Shown piece by piece: positions 1-4,617 of a stretch of DNA of 5,677 nt. The notes beneath the pieces are model-generated. The model saw only the letters and a list, made by a program, of their open reading frames with translations, was not told the DNA's origin and made no database searches. Source of the stretch: an uncultured Collinsella sp. (GTDB lineage Bacteria; Actinomycetota; Coriobacteriia; Coriobacteriales; Coriobacteriaceae). The DNA lies in contig CABSMZ010000125.1 of the NCBI GenBank assembly GCA_902478875.1, forward strand, positions 1 through 5,677, read 5' to 3'. The position numbers were made by a program, and so were the translations under genes. Each line of letters begins with the position of its first letter. The first letter of the stretch is position 1.

Positions 1-332
1 ATACCCAGGCGCTCAAAGGTGTTCTTGATGTCGTCAGGCACCGACTCCCAGTCGTGCTTTTGATCGGTGTTGGGCTTGACGTAGGTGACGATGTTGTCCA
101 TGTCTAGGCCCTCGATGGAGGGACCCCACGTCGGGTCGGGAAAACGATTGAATATCTCGAGGGACTTTAAGCGCAGGTCGAGCATCCACTGCGGCTCGTC
201 CTTCTTGGCGCTGATCTCGCGCACGATGTCGGGCGTGATGCCGGCGTCGAGACGCTCGAATCCCTCCTCGCCATAGGTGAAGTCGTAGAGGCTGCGGTCG
301 ATGTCCGCGACCTCGGTGCGGTTCTTGGTCAT
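1..332 (-). CDS. sufB: Fe-S cluster assembly scaffold protein SufB (N-terminal part only)
   Basis: SufB forms, with SufC and SufD, the cytoplasmic scaffold on which new iron-sulfur clusters are built before transfer to client proteins. Read on the minus strand from ATG at 332-330, the frame is open for 110 codons to the window edge, so only the N-terminus is present. Family-typical segments are visible: a KKDEPQWMLDLRLKSLEIF stretch (about residues 43-61), then PDPTWGPSIEGLDMDNIVTYVKP (about 65-87, core P67-x-W69-G-P), the classic opening of the SufB/SufD family. SufB rather than SufD is inferred from this WGP..L....I.xY.KP arrangement and from its position after sufC. The start is supported by an AAAGGGG Shine-Dalgarno that begins at the sufC stop codon, and the gap to sufC is 12 nt, so the two genes are almost certainly cotranscribed and translationally linked. 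The beta-helix core and cluster-ligand residues lie outside the window. Confidence 0.93.
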   Translation of the reverse strand, partial: MTKNRTEVADIDRSLYDFTYGEEGFERLDAGITPDIVREISAKKDEPQWMLDLRLKSLEIFNRFPDPTWGPSIEGLDMDNIVTYVKPNTDQKHDWESVPDDIKNTFERLG

Positions 333-344
333 TGCGTCGCCCCT

Positions 345-1145
345 TTACGCCTGCTGCTCGGCAGCGGCGGCCTCGGCCTGGGCGCGCTGATCGGCGGCCT
401 CGCGCTCGAAGGTCTCAAAGCCGTTCTTGTCGATCCAAGGGATCAGCGAGGCGTCATCCTCGCGCACGATGTGGCCCTTCACCATAACGTGGACGCGGTC
501 GACATCCAGGTGCTCCAGGATGCGCGTGTTGTGCGTGATAATGAGCATGGAGCCGTTGCAGCTCTTGCGGTAGGCGTCCATGCCATGGCTGACGGTGGAG
601 AGGGCGTCGACGTCCAGGCCCGAGTCAGTCTCGTCCAGGATGGCGAGCTTGGGCTGCAGCAGCAGAAGCTGGAGCATCTCGACCTTCTTCTTCTCGCCGC
701 CCGAGAAGCCCACGCCCAGCTCTCGGTTGAGGTAGGCGGTGTCCATGTTGAGCTCGGCCGCGAGCTCCTTGACGCGACGGCGGAACTCCTTGCCCTTCAT
801 CTCCAGGCCGGGGCGGCCGGCGATGCTGGCACGCAAAAAGCTCGATAGCGGCACGCCCGGGATCTCGACCGGGGCCTGGAAGCTCAGGAACAGGCCGGCG
901 CGGGAGCGCTTGTCGGTGGTGAGCTCGGTGATGTCCTGGCCGTCAAAGACGATGCGGCCGTCATTGACGGTATAGACGGGGTCGCCCATGACCAGGTGGC
1001 CGAGGGTGGACTTGCCGGCGCCGTTGGGTCCCATCAGCACGTGGGTCTCGCCGGCGGCGACGTTGAGGTTGACGTTGTGGAGGATGGTCTTCTCGTCCAC
1101 GGAGGCGGTCAGACCTTCGATGGAAAGCAGCGGATTTGCGCTCAT
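345..1145 (-). CDS. sufC: Fe-S cluster assembly ATPase SufC
   Basis: SufC is the soluble ABC-type ATPase of the SufBCD scaffold. Its ATP-driven dimerisation remodels SufB-SufD during cluster assembly. All ABC signatures are present in the 266-residue product: Walker A GPNGAGKST (39-47), Q-loop with Q90 in LSFQAP, the SufC-type signature FSGGEKKK (147-154), Walker B LAILDETDSGLD (167-178), and the H-loop H205 in LIITH. DETDSGLD is diagnostic of SufC rather than of transporter ATPases. The C-terminus carries an Ala/Glu/Gln-rich tail of about 20 residues that most SufC proteins lack. I chose ATG at 1145 because GAGAGGA lies 5 nt upstream. An in-frame ATG at 1175 would add 10 residues but has no well-spaced ribosome binding site, and it falls inside the leader direct repeats. 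The gene is first in the leftward suf operon, followed by sufB. It is divergent from an Rrf2-type regulator that probably controls it. Confidence 0.96.
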   Translation of the reverse strand: MSANPLLSIEGLTASVDEKTILHNVNLNVAAGETHVLMGPNGAGKSTLGHLVMGDPVYTVNDGRIVFDGQDITELTTDKRSRAGLFLSFQAPVEIPGVPLSSFLRASIAGRPGLEMKGKEFRRRVKELAAELNMDTAYLNRELGVGFSGGEKKKVEMLQLLLLQPKLAILDETDSGLDVDALSTVSHGMDAYRKSCNGSMLIITHNTRILEHLDVDRVHVMVKGHIVREDDASLIPWIDKNGFETFEREAADQRAQAEAAAAEQQA

Positions 1146-1150
1146 GCTGT

Positions 1151-1157
1151 TCCTCTC
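1151..1157 (-). promoter_or_regulatory. Ribosome binding site of sufC
   Basis: The minus strand reads GAGAGGA with 5 nt to the ATG at 1145. This decides the sufC start against the upstream ATG at 1175, which lacks a comparable site. Confidence 0.8.
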
Positions 1158-1164
1158 TGTATAT

Positions 1165-1184
1165 GGTGTACTCATAGGTGTACT
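1165..1184. repeat. Direct repeat of GGTGTACT, 12-bp period, in the sufC leader
   Basis: GGTGTACT occurs at 1165-1172 and again at 1177-1184, with four bases between. The 12-bp period is close to one helical turn, so the two copies would face nearly the same side of the DNA. The pair lies between the proposed suf promoter and the sufC ribosome binding site. It could be a protein-binding site or a chance repeat; its role is unknown. Confidence 0.4.
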
Positions 1185-1209
1185 AAACCCTAGGAATCTT
1201 CTCGGAATA

Positions 1210-1237
1210 AAGTTACTATGGGTTCGGCGTTAGTCAA
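1210..1237 (-). promoter_or_regulatory. Probable promoter of the suf operon
   Basis: On the minus strand TTGACT (1237-1232, 5 of 6 to the sigma-70-type -35 box) is followed after 16 nt by TAACTT (1215-1210), a weak -10 match. Transcription would start near 1203, giving a leader of about 55-60 nt before sufC. The -35 box is convincing, but the -10 is poor, as is often seen for regulated promoters. The -35 box overlaps the left arm of the dyad at 1230-1253. Confidence 0.42.
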
Positions 1238-1253
1238 GTGAAAACCCGACTAA
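1230..1253. promoter_or_regulatory. Candidate operator dyad TTAGTC-N12-GACTAA at the suf promoter
   Basis: TTAGTC (1230-1235) and GACTAA (1248-1253) form a perfect 6-bp inverted repeat around a 12-bp spacer, and the left arm overlaps the proposed -35 box of the suf promoter. A bound repressor would therefore block RNA polymerase. On the minus strand the left part reads ACTTGACT, which resembles one half of the known IscR type-1 site (consensus half ATASYYGACT). The matching second half at the usual spacing is missing, so homology to that site is only suggestive. Binding by the neighbouring Rrf2 protein is inferred from location. Confidence 0.4.
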
Positions 1254-1273
1254 TCCACTCGACTTTTTAGATG

Positions 1274-1348
1274 TGGGACATAATAATCAGGTTTGTTTGC
1301 CCCGCGTACATAAGATTTTGGGGCAAACACTCTTGGTATTTTGTCCCA
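1274..1348. repeat. Long nested imperfect palindrome upstream of the Rrf2 gene
   Basis: The inner arms TGTTTGCCCC (1294-1303) and GGGGCAAACA (1320-1329) are perfect 10-bp complements around 16 nt. The outer arms TGGGACA (1274-1280) and TGTCCCA (1342-1348) are perfect 7-bp complements around almost the same centre, one base out of register. AATA (1282-1285) pairs with TATT (1337-1340) between them. The element ends 8 nt before the Rrf2 ribosome binding site. No T-run follows, so it is not a normal terminator. It could be an autoregulatory operator or, for the part that is transcribed, a leader hairpin near the ribosome binding site. Confidence 0.6.
1279..1284 (+). promoter_or_regulatory. Possible -10 element for the Rrf2 gene
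   Basis: CATAAT matches the -10 consensus at 5 of 6 positions and lies inside the left arm of the long palindrome. No good -35 box sits at normal spacing: TCGACT at 1259-1264 leaves only 14 nt. If used, transcription would begin near 1290, so only the inner palindrome arms would be in the RNA and the outer arms would act as DNA. Confidence 0.25.
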
Positions 1349-1356
1349 GTAACAAC

Positions 1357-1363
1357 GGGAGGG
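1357..1363 (+). promoter_or_regulatory. Ribosome binding site of the Rrf2 gene
   Basis: GGGAGGG with 5 nt to the ATG at 1369. It fixes the start there rather than at the in-frame codon at 1273, which would place the palindrome inside the coding region and add 32 residues unlike the family. Confidence 0.85.
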
Positions 1364-1368
1364 TAGGT

Positions 1369-1800
1369 ATGCTCATTTCTTCTAAGGGCCGCTATGCCCT
1401 CCGACTGATGATCTATATCGCAGCGCTTGGTGACACCGAGGGCAAGATTGCCCTGCGCGAGGTCGCCGACCGTGAGCATATCTCACAAAAGTATCTGGAG
1501 CAGTTGGTTCGTCCGCTTATGAAGGCGGGCCTGCTTAAGAGCGTGCGCGGCAAGGGCGGCGGCTACATGATGGCCAAGGACCCCGTCGAGGTGCGTGCTG
1601 GCGATATCCTGCGTGCCGTTGAGGGCAGCACGGCTCCGGTGGCGTGCGATGGCATCGACAACAGCTGTACCCGCAGCGACCTTTGCTCGACCGTCAAGTT
1701 CTGGCGTGGGTTGGACGACGTGATCGAAAAGTACGTCGACGGCGTGACGTTGGCCGACCTAGCCGCCGTCCCCGAGATCAACTTTGACATTAAGCTGTAG
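1369..1800 (+). CDS. Rrf2/IscR-family transcriptional regulator with cysteine cluster, probable suf regulator
   Basis: This 143-residue protein has the usual Rrf2 length and begins with the family opening MLISSKGRYALRLM. A winged helix-turn-helix covers about residues 1-65, with the recognition segment ISQKYLEQLVRPLMKAGLL (38-56) and the wing SVRGKGGGY (58-66). An alpha-helical dimerisation part follows. C93, C100 and C106 form a C-x6-C-x5-C cluster in the place where IscR and NsrR bind an Fe-S cluster (C-x5-C-x5-C in E. coli IscR). The histidine that follows the last cysteine in IscR is not present at the equivalent spot, so the fourth ligand, if any, differs. The family senses Fe-S status, nitric oxide or redox. 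The gene is divergent from sufCB, so control of that operon, and of itself, is a strong inference. A CymR-like role is less likely because CymR lacks the cysteines. It probably heads a transcript that includes the next two genes, since only 8 nt separate it from the next start. Confidence 0.93.
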   Translation: MLISSKGRYALRLMIYIAALGDTEGKIALREVADREHISQKYLEQLVRPLMKAGLLKSVRGKGGGYMMAKDPVEVRAGDILRAVEGSTAPVACDGIDNSCTRSDLCSTVKFWRGLDDVIEKYVDGVTLADLAAVPEINFDIKL

Positions 1801-1803
1801 GGG
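1799..1803 (+). promoter_or_regulatory. Ribosome binding site of mntA overlapping the Rrf2 stop codon
   Basis: AGGGG shares its first two bases with the TAG stop of the upstream gene and lies 5 nt before the ATG at 1809. It favours this ATG over the in-frame GTG at 1803, which would itself be part of the site. The overlap points to translational coupling with the regulator. Confidence 0.65.
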
Positions 1804-1808
1804 TGCAA

Positions 1809-2096
1809 ATGGCATCTCTTGACAAGGTGTACAAACAAATCGAAGTTTTTGCTCGGGAATGTGACGCCGAGAAGGTCGTGTTGTTTGGTTCTCGTGCTCG
1901 AGGCGACAACTTGCCCAAGAGCGATATTGACATCGCCGTAGCAGGTTGCCGGGATTTCGGCCGCTTCTCATATTTGATCGATGAACGTCTTGATACTCTT
2001 TTAGATGTAGATGTCGTCAATCTCGACGAGTCCTTATCGCAGCAATTGCTCGATGAAATTGCCAGGGATGGTGTGATTCTGTATGAAAAAATATGA
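1809..2096 (+). CDS. mntA: Minimal nucleotidyltransferase, MntA-type antitoxin
   Basis: This 95-residue protein is a minimal nucleotidyltransferase (MNT) of the DNA polymerase beta superfamily. The hallmark GSRARGDNLPKSDIDIAV (27-44) supplies the GS nucleotide-binding motif and two metal-binding aspartates, D39 and D41. D68 in the DVDVV strand is the likely third. In characterised MntA-HepT pairs the MNT protein adds AMP to a tyrosine of the HEPN toxin and so neutralises it. The same pairing is known structurally from HI0073-HI0074 of Haemophilus. The length suits the family. The start is ATG 1809 on ribosome-binding-site grounds; GTG 1803 would add two residues. Its last 14 nt overlap the next gene, as expected for a two-gene toxin-antitoxin operon. 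The antitoxin role is inferred from family and pairing; another nucleotidyl transfer target cannot be excluded. Confidence 0.85.
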   Translation: MASLDKVYKQIEVFARECDAEKVVLFGSRARGDNLPKSDIDIAVAGCRDFGRFSYLIDERLDTLLDVDVVNLDESLSQQLLDEIARDGVILYEKI

Positions 2097-2502
2097 GAAC
2101 TTTGTCAGCGCCTTGGCGAATCTTGAGGATGCGCCCAATCAGGATCTCAACAATGATTTTGTTCAGAGTGGATTGATTAATAAGTTCAATCTTCAATTTG
2201 AACTGAGCTGGAAGCTCCTTAAGCGTCTGCTCGAGTATGAGGGTGCCACGCTTGCCGCGTCGGGGTCTCCTCGTGCCATCTTGAAGGAGGCCTACCGATT
2301 CTACGACTTTATTGATGAGGCAACCTGGCTAGATATGCTCAGAGACCGCAATACGAACGTCCATATCTATGACAATAAGCTCGCTCAAGATTTGATTCAG
2401 CGCATCTTGAACGCCTATATTCCCGCTTTCTGCCAGTTGAGGGACGGACTGATGGAGCGTTACGGCGAGCTTCTGATGGCGCCCGACGACCAGTTTGTTT
2501 AA
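2083..2502 (+). CDS. hepT: HEPN-family HepT/HI0074-type protein, probable RNase toxin partner of MntA
   Basis: This 139-residue, all-helical protein matches the HI0074 branch of the HEPN superfamily, often annotated as nucleotidyltransferase substrate-binding protein. Marks of this branch are FNLQFELSWKLLKRLLEYEG (35-54) and the HEPN active-site motif R-x4-H-x-Y, seen as RNTNVHIY (89-96: R89, H94, Y96). In studied HepT toxins R and H are needed for RNA cleavage, and the motif tyrosine is the residue AMPylated by MntA. All three are intact, so the protein could be active. The ATG at 2083 lies inside the end of mntA (14-nt overlap), and a purine-rich AGGGA some 14 nt upstream is a weak ribosome binding site, so coupled translation is likely. 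A hand count over 2101-2220 gives 42% GC against 61% for 1441-1560 in the regulator gene, suggesting a different origin. The toxin assignment is by family, not proven here. Confidence 0.83.
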   Translation: MKKYENFVSALANLEDAPNQDLNNDFVQSGLINKFNLQFELSWKLLKRLLEYEGATLAASGSPRAILKEAYRFYDFIDEATWLDMLRDRNTNVHIYDNKLAQDLIQRILNAYIPAFCQLRDGLMERYGELLMAPDDQFV

Positions 2503-2544
2503 TTCCTTAAGATTTCGCGGAGGGTAGTTGCCGTTTACCGAGGG

Positions 2545-2560
2545 GCTGTTGTGCAACAGC
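2545..2560. repeat. Short near-perfect palindrome in the hepT / surface-protein intergenic region
   Basis: GCTGTTG (2545-2551) and CAACAGC (2554-2560) are complementary arms around TG. The region 2503-2630 contains no other clear structure. No T-run follows the palindrome, so it does not resemble an intrinsic terminator. An operator for the downstream surface-protein gene is possible. No convincing promoter boxes were found in this interval. Confidence 0.4.
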
Positions 2561-2619
2561 GGGCGAGCTGCAATACTTAGATTCATCTTTGCAAACTGCA
2601 CTTTAACTACACCAATGCA

Positions 2620-2626
2620 GGGAGGA
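2620..2626 (+). promoter_or_regulatory. Ribosome binding site of the surface-protein gene
   Basis: GGGAGGA lies 4 nt before the ATG at 2631 and directly precedes a good signal peptide, which confirms that start. Confidence 0.8.
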
Positions 2627-2630
2627 TCTT

Positions 2631-4415
2631 ATGCAGCCCAAGCATTCCGCGATTGTGGCGGGCCTGACGCTGGCGCTTTCGTTTGGCGCCGTTGCCGCGC
2701 CTGTGACTGCTGTTGCCGAGGAGCCCACGCCGGGTGTTGCCTCGGATGCCACCGATATCGATAAGGGCCTTTACACCCAGCAGTCTTTTTCGGGTGTGCT
2801 GAGGTCGGTTCAGGGGGTCTCGTTTGTCAACGTGACTGCCGAGATGAAGTACTTCACCAAATACGAGAGCCACGGCAACTATAACCAGGGCTTTTCGTAT
2901 GGCGACGGCTATAACGCGCTGGGCTATTACCAGTTCGACCGTCGTTGGTCGCTCATTCCGTTTATGAAGCAGGTCTATAACTACGATTCTGCCAAGTACG
3001 GCATGCTTAAGGCTGCGATCGATCGCGGCAGCGAGATTTCCAACGCGAACAACCCCATGTATGCGAACGGCCAGCTCACCGAGCTGGGTCGTATTGCGCA
3101 GGAGGCCTTCCGGGGTGCTTATAACACCGACCCTGCTGAGTTCTCGGCGCTGCAGGATGCCTATGTGTATAACTCGTACTATGCGGTGACCGAGGCGTGG
3201 CTCAAGAGTGCTCTCGGCATTGATATCTCCGGCCGCGCCGACTGTGTCAAGGGCATGGTGTGGAGTATTACCAACATGTGCGGCACCGGTGGCTGCAGAG
3301 ACTTCTTCCGCTGGGCAAACCTTTCCAACAGCATGACGGACCGTGAGTTTGTGACGGCGCTTTCCAACAGCGTGGTCAATAACGTGGCGACCAAGTATGC
3401 AAGCCAGCCCCAGTATCACAATGGCTGGAAGAACCGCTACCGCAATGAGCTCAAGGATTGTCTGGTCTATATGGCCGAGGACGAGGCTGCCGCGGCAACG
3501 CCTGTGGAGCCCGTGCAGCCCGAGCCTGCGCCGGCGCCCTCGCTGACACCTGATTCGAATGACGGCTCGAGTGACGATGTCAACGATGACAGGATGGATG
3601 CGCCCTCGACCGATGCTGACGGTAATGGCTCTGCTGGTGACGCTACCAACGACGGCTCTACCTCGAACGGCTCCGATTCGAACGGCTCTGCTGCGGGCGA
3701 TTCGCCTTCAAGCTCTGCCGGCAATACGGACAGCGACGCTTCTGGTTCGACCGGCGCTGACACCTCTAACTCATCTACCGGCTCGAGCGATTCGTCCGTT
3801 GACACCGGCTCTAACAACGGCTCCGGCTCTGACGCAGTCCCTGATTCCGATGATTCCAAGGACGACTCGAATAAGGCGCCGGACGCTCCCGTTGCTTCGC
3901 CGGACAAGAAGCCTTCTTTCTCCGTGCAGCTTGGTTCTACGCTGGGCTCTTCGCTGATGGCTGGCGTCAATAATGGCTCGACTCAGAACAAGGACAACTC
4001 TGATCAGGTTTCCACGGAAAAGACCGAGGCCGCAAAGGGCGACTCCAAGGACAAGGCTTCCGAGAAGGCTGAATCCGATAAGGGTCCTAGCTCTGATGAG
4101 AAGGGCGACAAATCCGCTCAGAAGAAGGACGAGAACAAGGACAAGACCGAGGACGGAAAGCAGCAGGGCGAGGACGGCGGTAAGGGCAACACCGACAACC
4201 AGGTCCAGGAGCAAAATGACTCCAAAACGGTGACCACTACGACCACCACAACCAAGTCATCTGGCGGCAATATGCCCAAGACGGGCGATCTGATTGTGAT
4301 GGCGAGCCTTGCCAGCGCGAGCTTGGCCACGCTGGGCGCTACGTCTATCGTAAGTGGTAAGCATAAGCTCGATCAGCAGAAGAAAGCTTCTGGAGAGGAC
4401 GACTCTGAGGAGTAG
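2631..4415 (+). CDS. Secreted sortase-anchored surface protein with lysozyme-like N-terminal domain
   Basis: This 594-residue protein is built for export and attachment to the cell wall. Residues 1-29 form a signal peptide (K4, H5, a hydrophobic core, cleavage probably after VTAVA, A29). A globular part follows (about 42-283). Within it, ESHGNYNQGF...GDGYNALGYYQFD (79-103) resembles the catalytic E-S-x-G ... G-x-x-Q pattern of lysozyme-like and lytic transglycosylase domains. E79 would be the acid residue, but this assignment is by motif only. C205, C217, C222 and C277 could form disulfides outside the cell. A disordered linker comes next: Pro/Glu-rich (291-303), Asp/Ser/Gly/Asn-rich (306-417), Lys/Asp/Glu-rich (452-530) and seven threonines (535-541). 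The end has a sorting signal MPKTG (548-552), a variant of LPXTG, then a hydrophobic segment (about 554-574) and a basic stretch KHK..QQKK, followed by an unusual acidic tail. The likely role is wall remodelling or surface interaction. It appears to be a single-gene unit closed by its own terminator. Confidence 0.82.
   Translation: MQPKHSAIVAGLTLALSFGAVAAPVTAVAEEPTPGVASDATDIDKGLYTQQSFSGVLRSVQGVSFVNVTAEMKYFTKYESHGNYNQGFSYGDGYNALGYYQFDRRWSLIPFMKQVYNYDSAKYGMLKAAIDRGSEISNANNPMYANGQLTELGRIAQEAFRGAYNTDPAEFSALQDAYVYNSYYAVTEAWLKSALGIDISGRADCVKGMVWSITNMCGTGGCRDFFRWANLSNSMTDREFVTALSNSVVNNVATKYASQPQYHNGWKNRYRNELKDCLVYMAEDEAAAATPVEPVQPEPAPAPSLTPDSNDGSSDDVNDDRMDAPSTDADGNGSAGDATNDGSTSNGSDSNGSAAGDSPSSSAGNTDSDASGSTGADTSNSSTGSSDSSVDTGSNNGSGSDAVPDSDDSKDDSNKAPDAPVASPDKKPSFSVQLGSTLGSSLMAGVNNGSTQNKDNSDQVSTEKTEAAKGDSKDKASEKAESDKGPSSDEKGDKSAQKKDENKDKTEDGKQQGEDGGKGNTDNQVQEQNDSKTVTTTTTTTKSSGGNMPKTGDLIVMASLASASLATLGATSIVSGKHKLDQQKKASGEDDSEE
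3546..3881 (+). repeat. Low-complexity Asp/Ser/Gly/Asn-rich linker-coding region
   Basis: This stretch codes for linker residues 306-417 of the surface protein, almost wholly Ser, Asp, Gly, Asn and Thr. Short DNA units recur: TCGAACGGCTC stands at 3663-3673 and 3678-3688, 15 nt apart, giving two SNGS units. The codons vary, so the composition is kept at protein level. The region should be prone to length variation between strains. Confidence 0.6.
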
Positions 4416-4447
4416 CCTCTTGGTTGCTAGATAATTAAAGAGTTGGG

Positions 4448-4486
4448 ACGGGGTCCGGTGCGAATGCATCGGGCCCCGTTTTGTTG
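4448..4486 (+). terminator. Rho-independent terminator after the surface-protein gene
   Basis: A 14-bp stem (4448-4461 with 4466-4479) closes on the 4-nt loop GAAT. It has 12 Watson-Crick pairs and two G-T pairs, with a GC-rich ACGGGG/CCCCGT base, and is followed by TTTTGTTG. It starts 32 nt after the TAG stop and ends the surface-protein transcript. Confidence 0.92.
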
Positions 4487-4537
4487 TGCAACGATTAGTT
4501 GTGCCCCCTCACACCTCTTGTTGCTACCGTTGCCCGA

Positions 4538-4568
4538 TATGATCGCGCGGCGGCATCGGTACGCGCGA
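4538..4568 (+). promoter_or_regulatory. Possible -10 box with adjoining inverted repeat upstream of the AAA-like gene
   Basis: TATGAT (4538-4543) matches the -10 consensus at 5 of 6 positions, though no good -35 box sits at normal spacing. Immediately downstream TCGCGCG (4543-4549) and CGCGCGA (4562-4568) are perfect 7-bp inverted repeats around 12 nt, where transcription would start. A repressor site at the promoter is a reasonable but untested reading. The interval 4487-4602 shows no gene. Confidence 0.3.
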
Positions 4569-4602
4569 GGCGGTCATTACAATTGGCATCGTGTTGCGAT
4601 TT

Positions 4603-4608
4603 AGGGGG
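4603..4608 (+). promoter_or_regulatory. Ribosome binding site of the AAA-like gene
   Basis: AGGGGG lies 9 nt before GTG 4618 and 6 nt before an in-frame TTG at 4615. Either codon could be the start. It excludes the upstream GTG at 4591, which would place this site inside the coding region. Confidence 0.65.
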
Positions 4609-4617
4609 AACGTTTTG

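Noticed and set aside
471..975. Plus-strand open frames across sufC
   Set aside because: They are antisense to a fully motif-supported SufC and have no family features.
1273..1368. N-terminal extension of the Rrf2 regulator from an in-frame ATG at 1273
   Set aside because: It would place the palindrome and a strong ribosome binding site inside the gene, and it adds 32 residues not seen in a family whose members start at the MxISxKGRYA motif.
2545..2560. Intrinsic terminator after hepT
   Set aside because: The palindrome has only a 2-nt centre and is followed by GGGCGAG rather than a T-run, so termination of this kind is not supported.
2607..3419. Minus-strand frame of 270 residues opposite the surface protein's signal peptide and globular domain
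   Set aside because: The plus strand here has a signal peptide, a ribosome binding site and a coherent domain. The antisense product shows no family features and is a shadow of GC-rich coding sequence.
3467..3970. Long minus-strand frame of 167 residues rich in Glu, Ser and Pro
   Set aside because: It is antisense to the low-complexity linker of the surface protein. Biased codon composition there keeps the opposite strand open; the frame has no ribosome binding site and no recognisable domain.
2547..4492. The 11-bp sequence TGTTGTGCAAC on both sides of the surface-protein gene (2547-2557 and 4482-4492), as possible insertion-site repeats
   Set aside because: Several 11-bp matches are expected by chance in a window of this size. 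The second copy is part of the terminator tail, and no transposase or other mobility gene is present.
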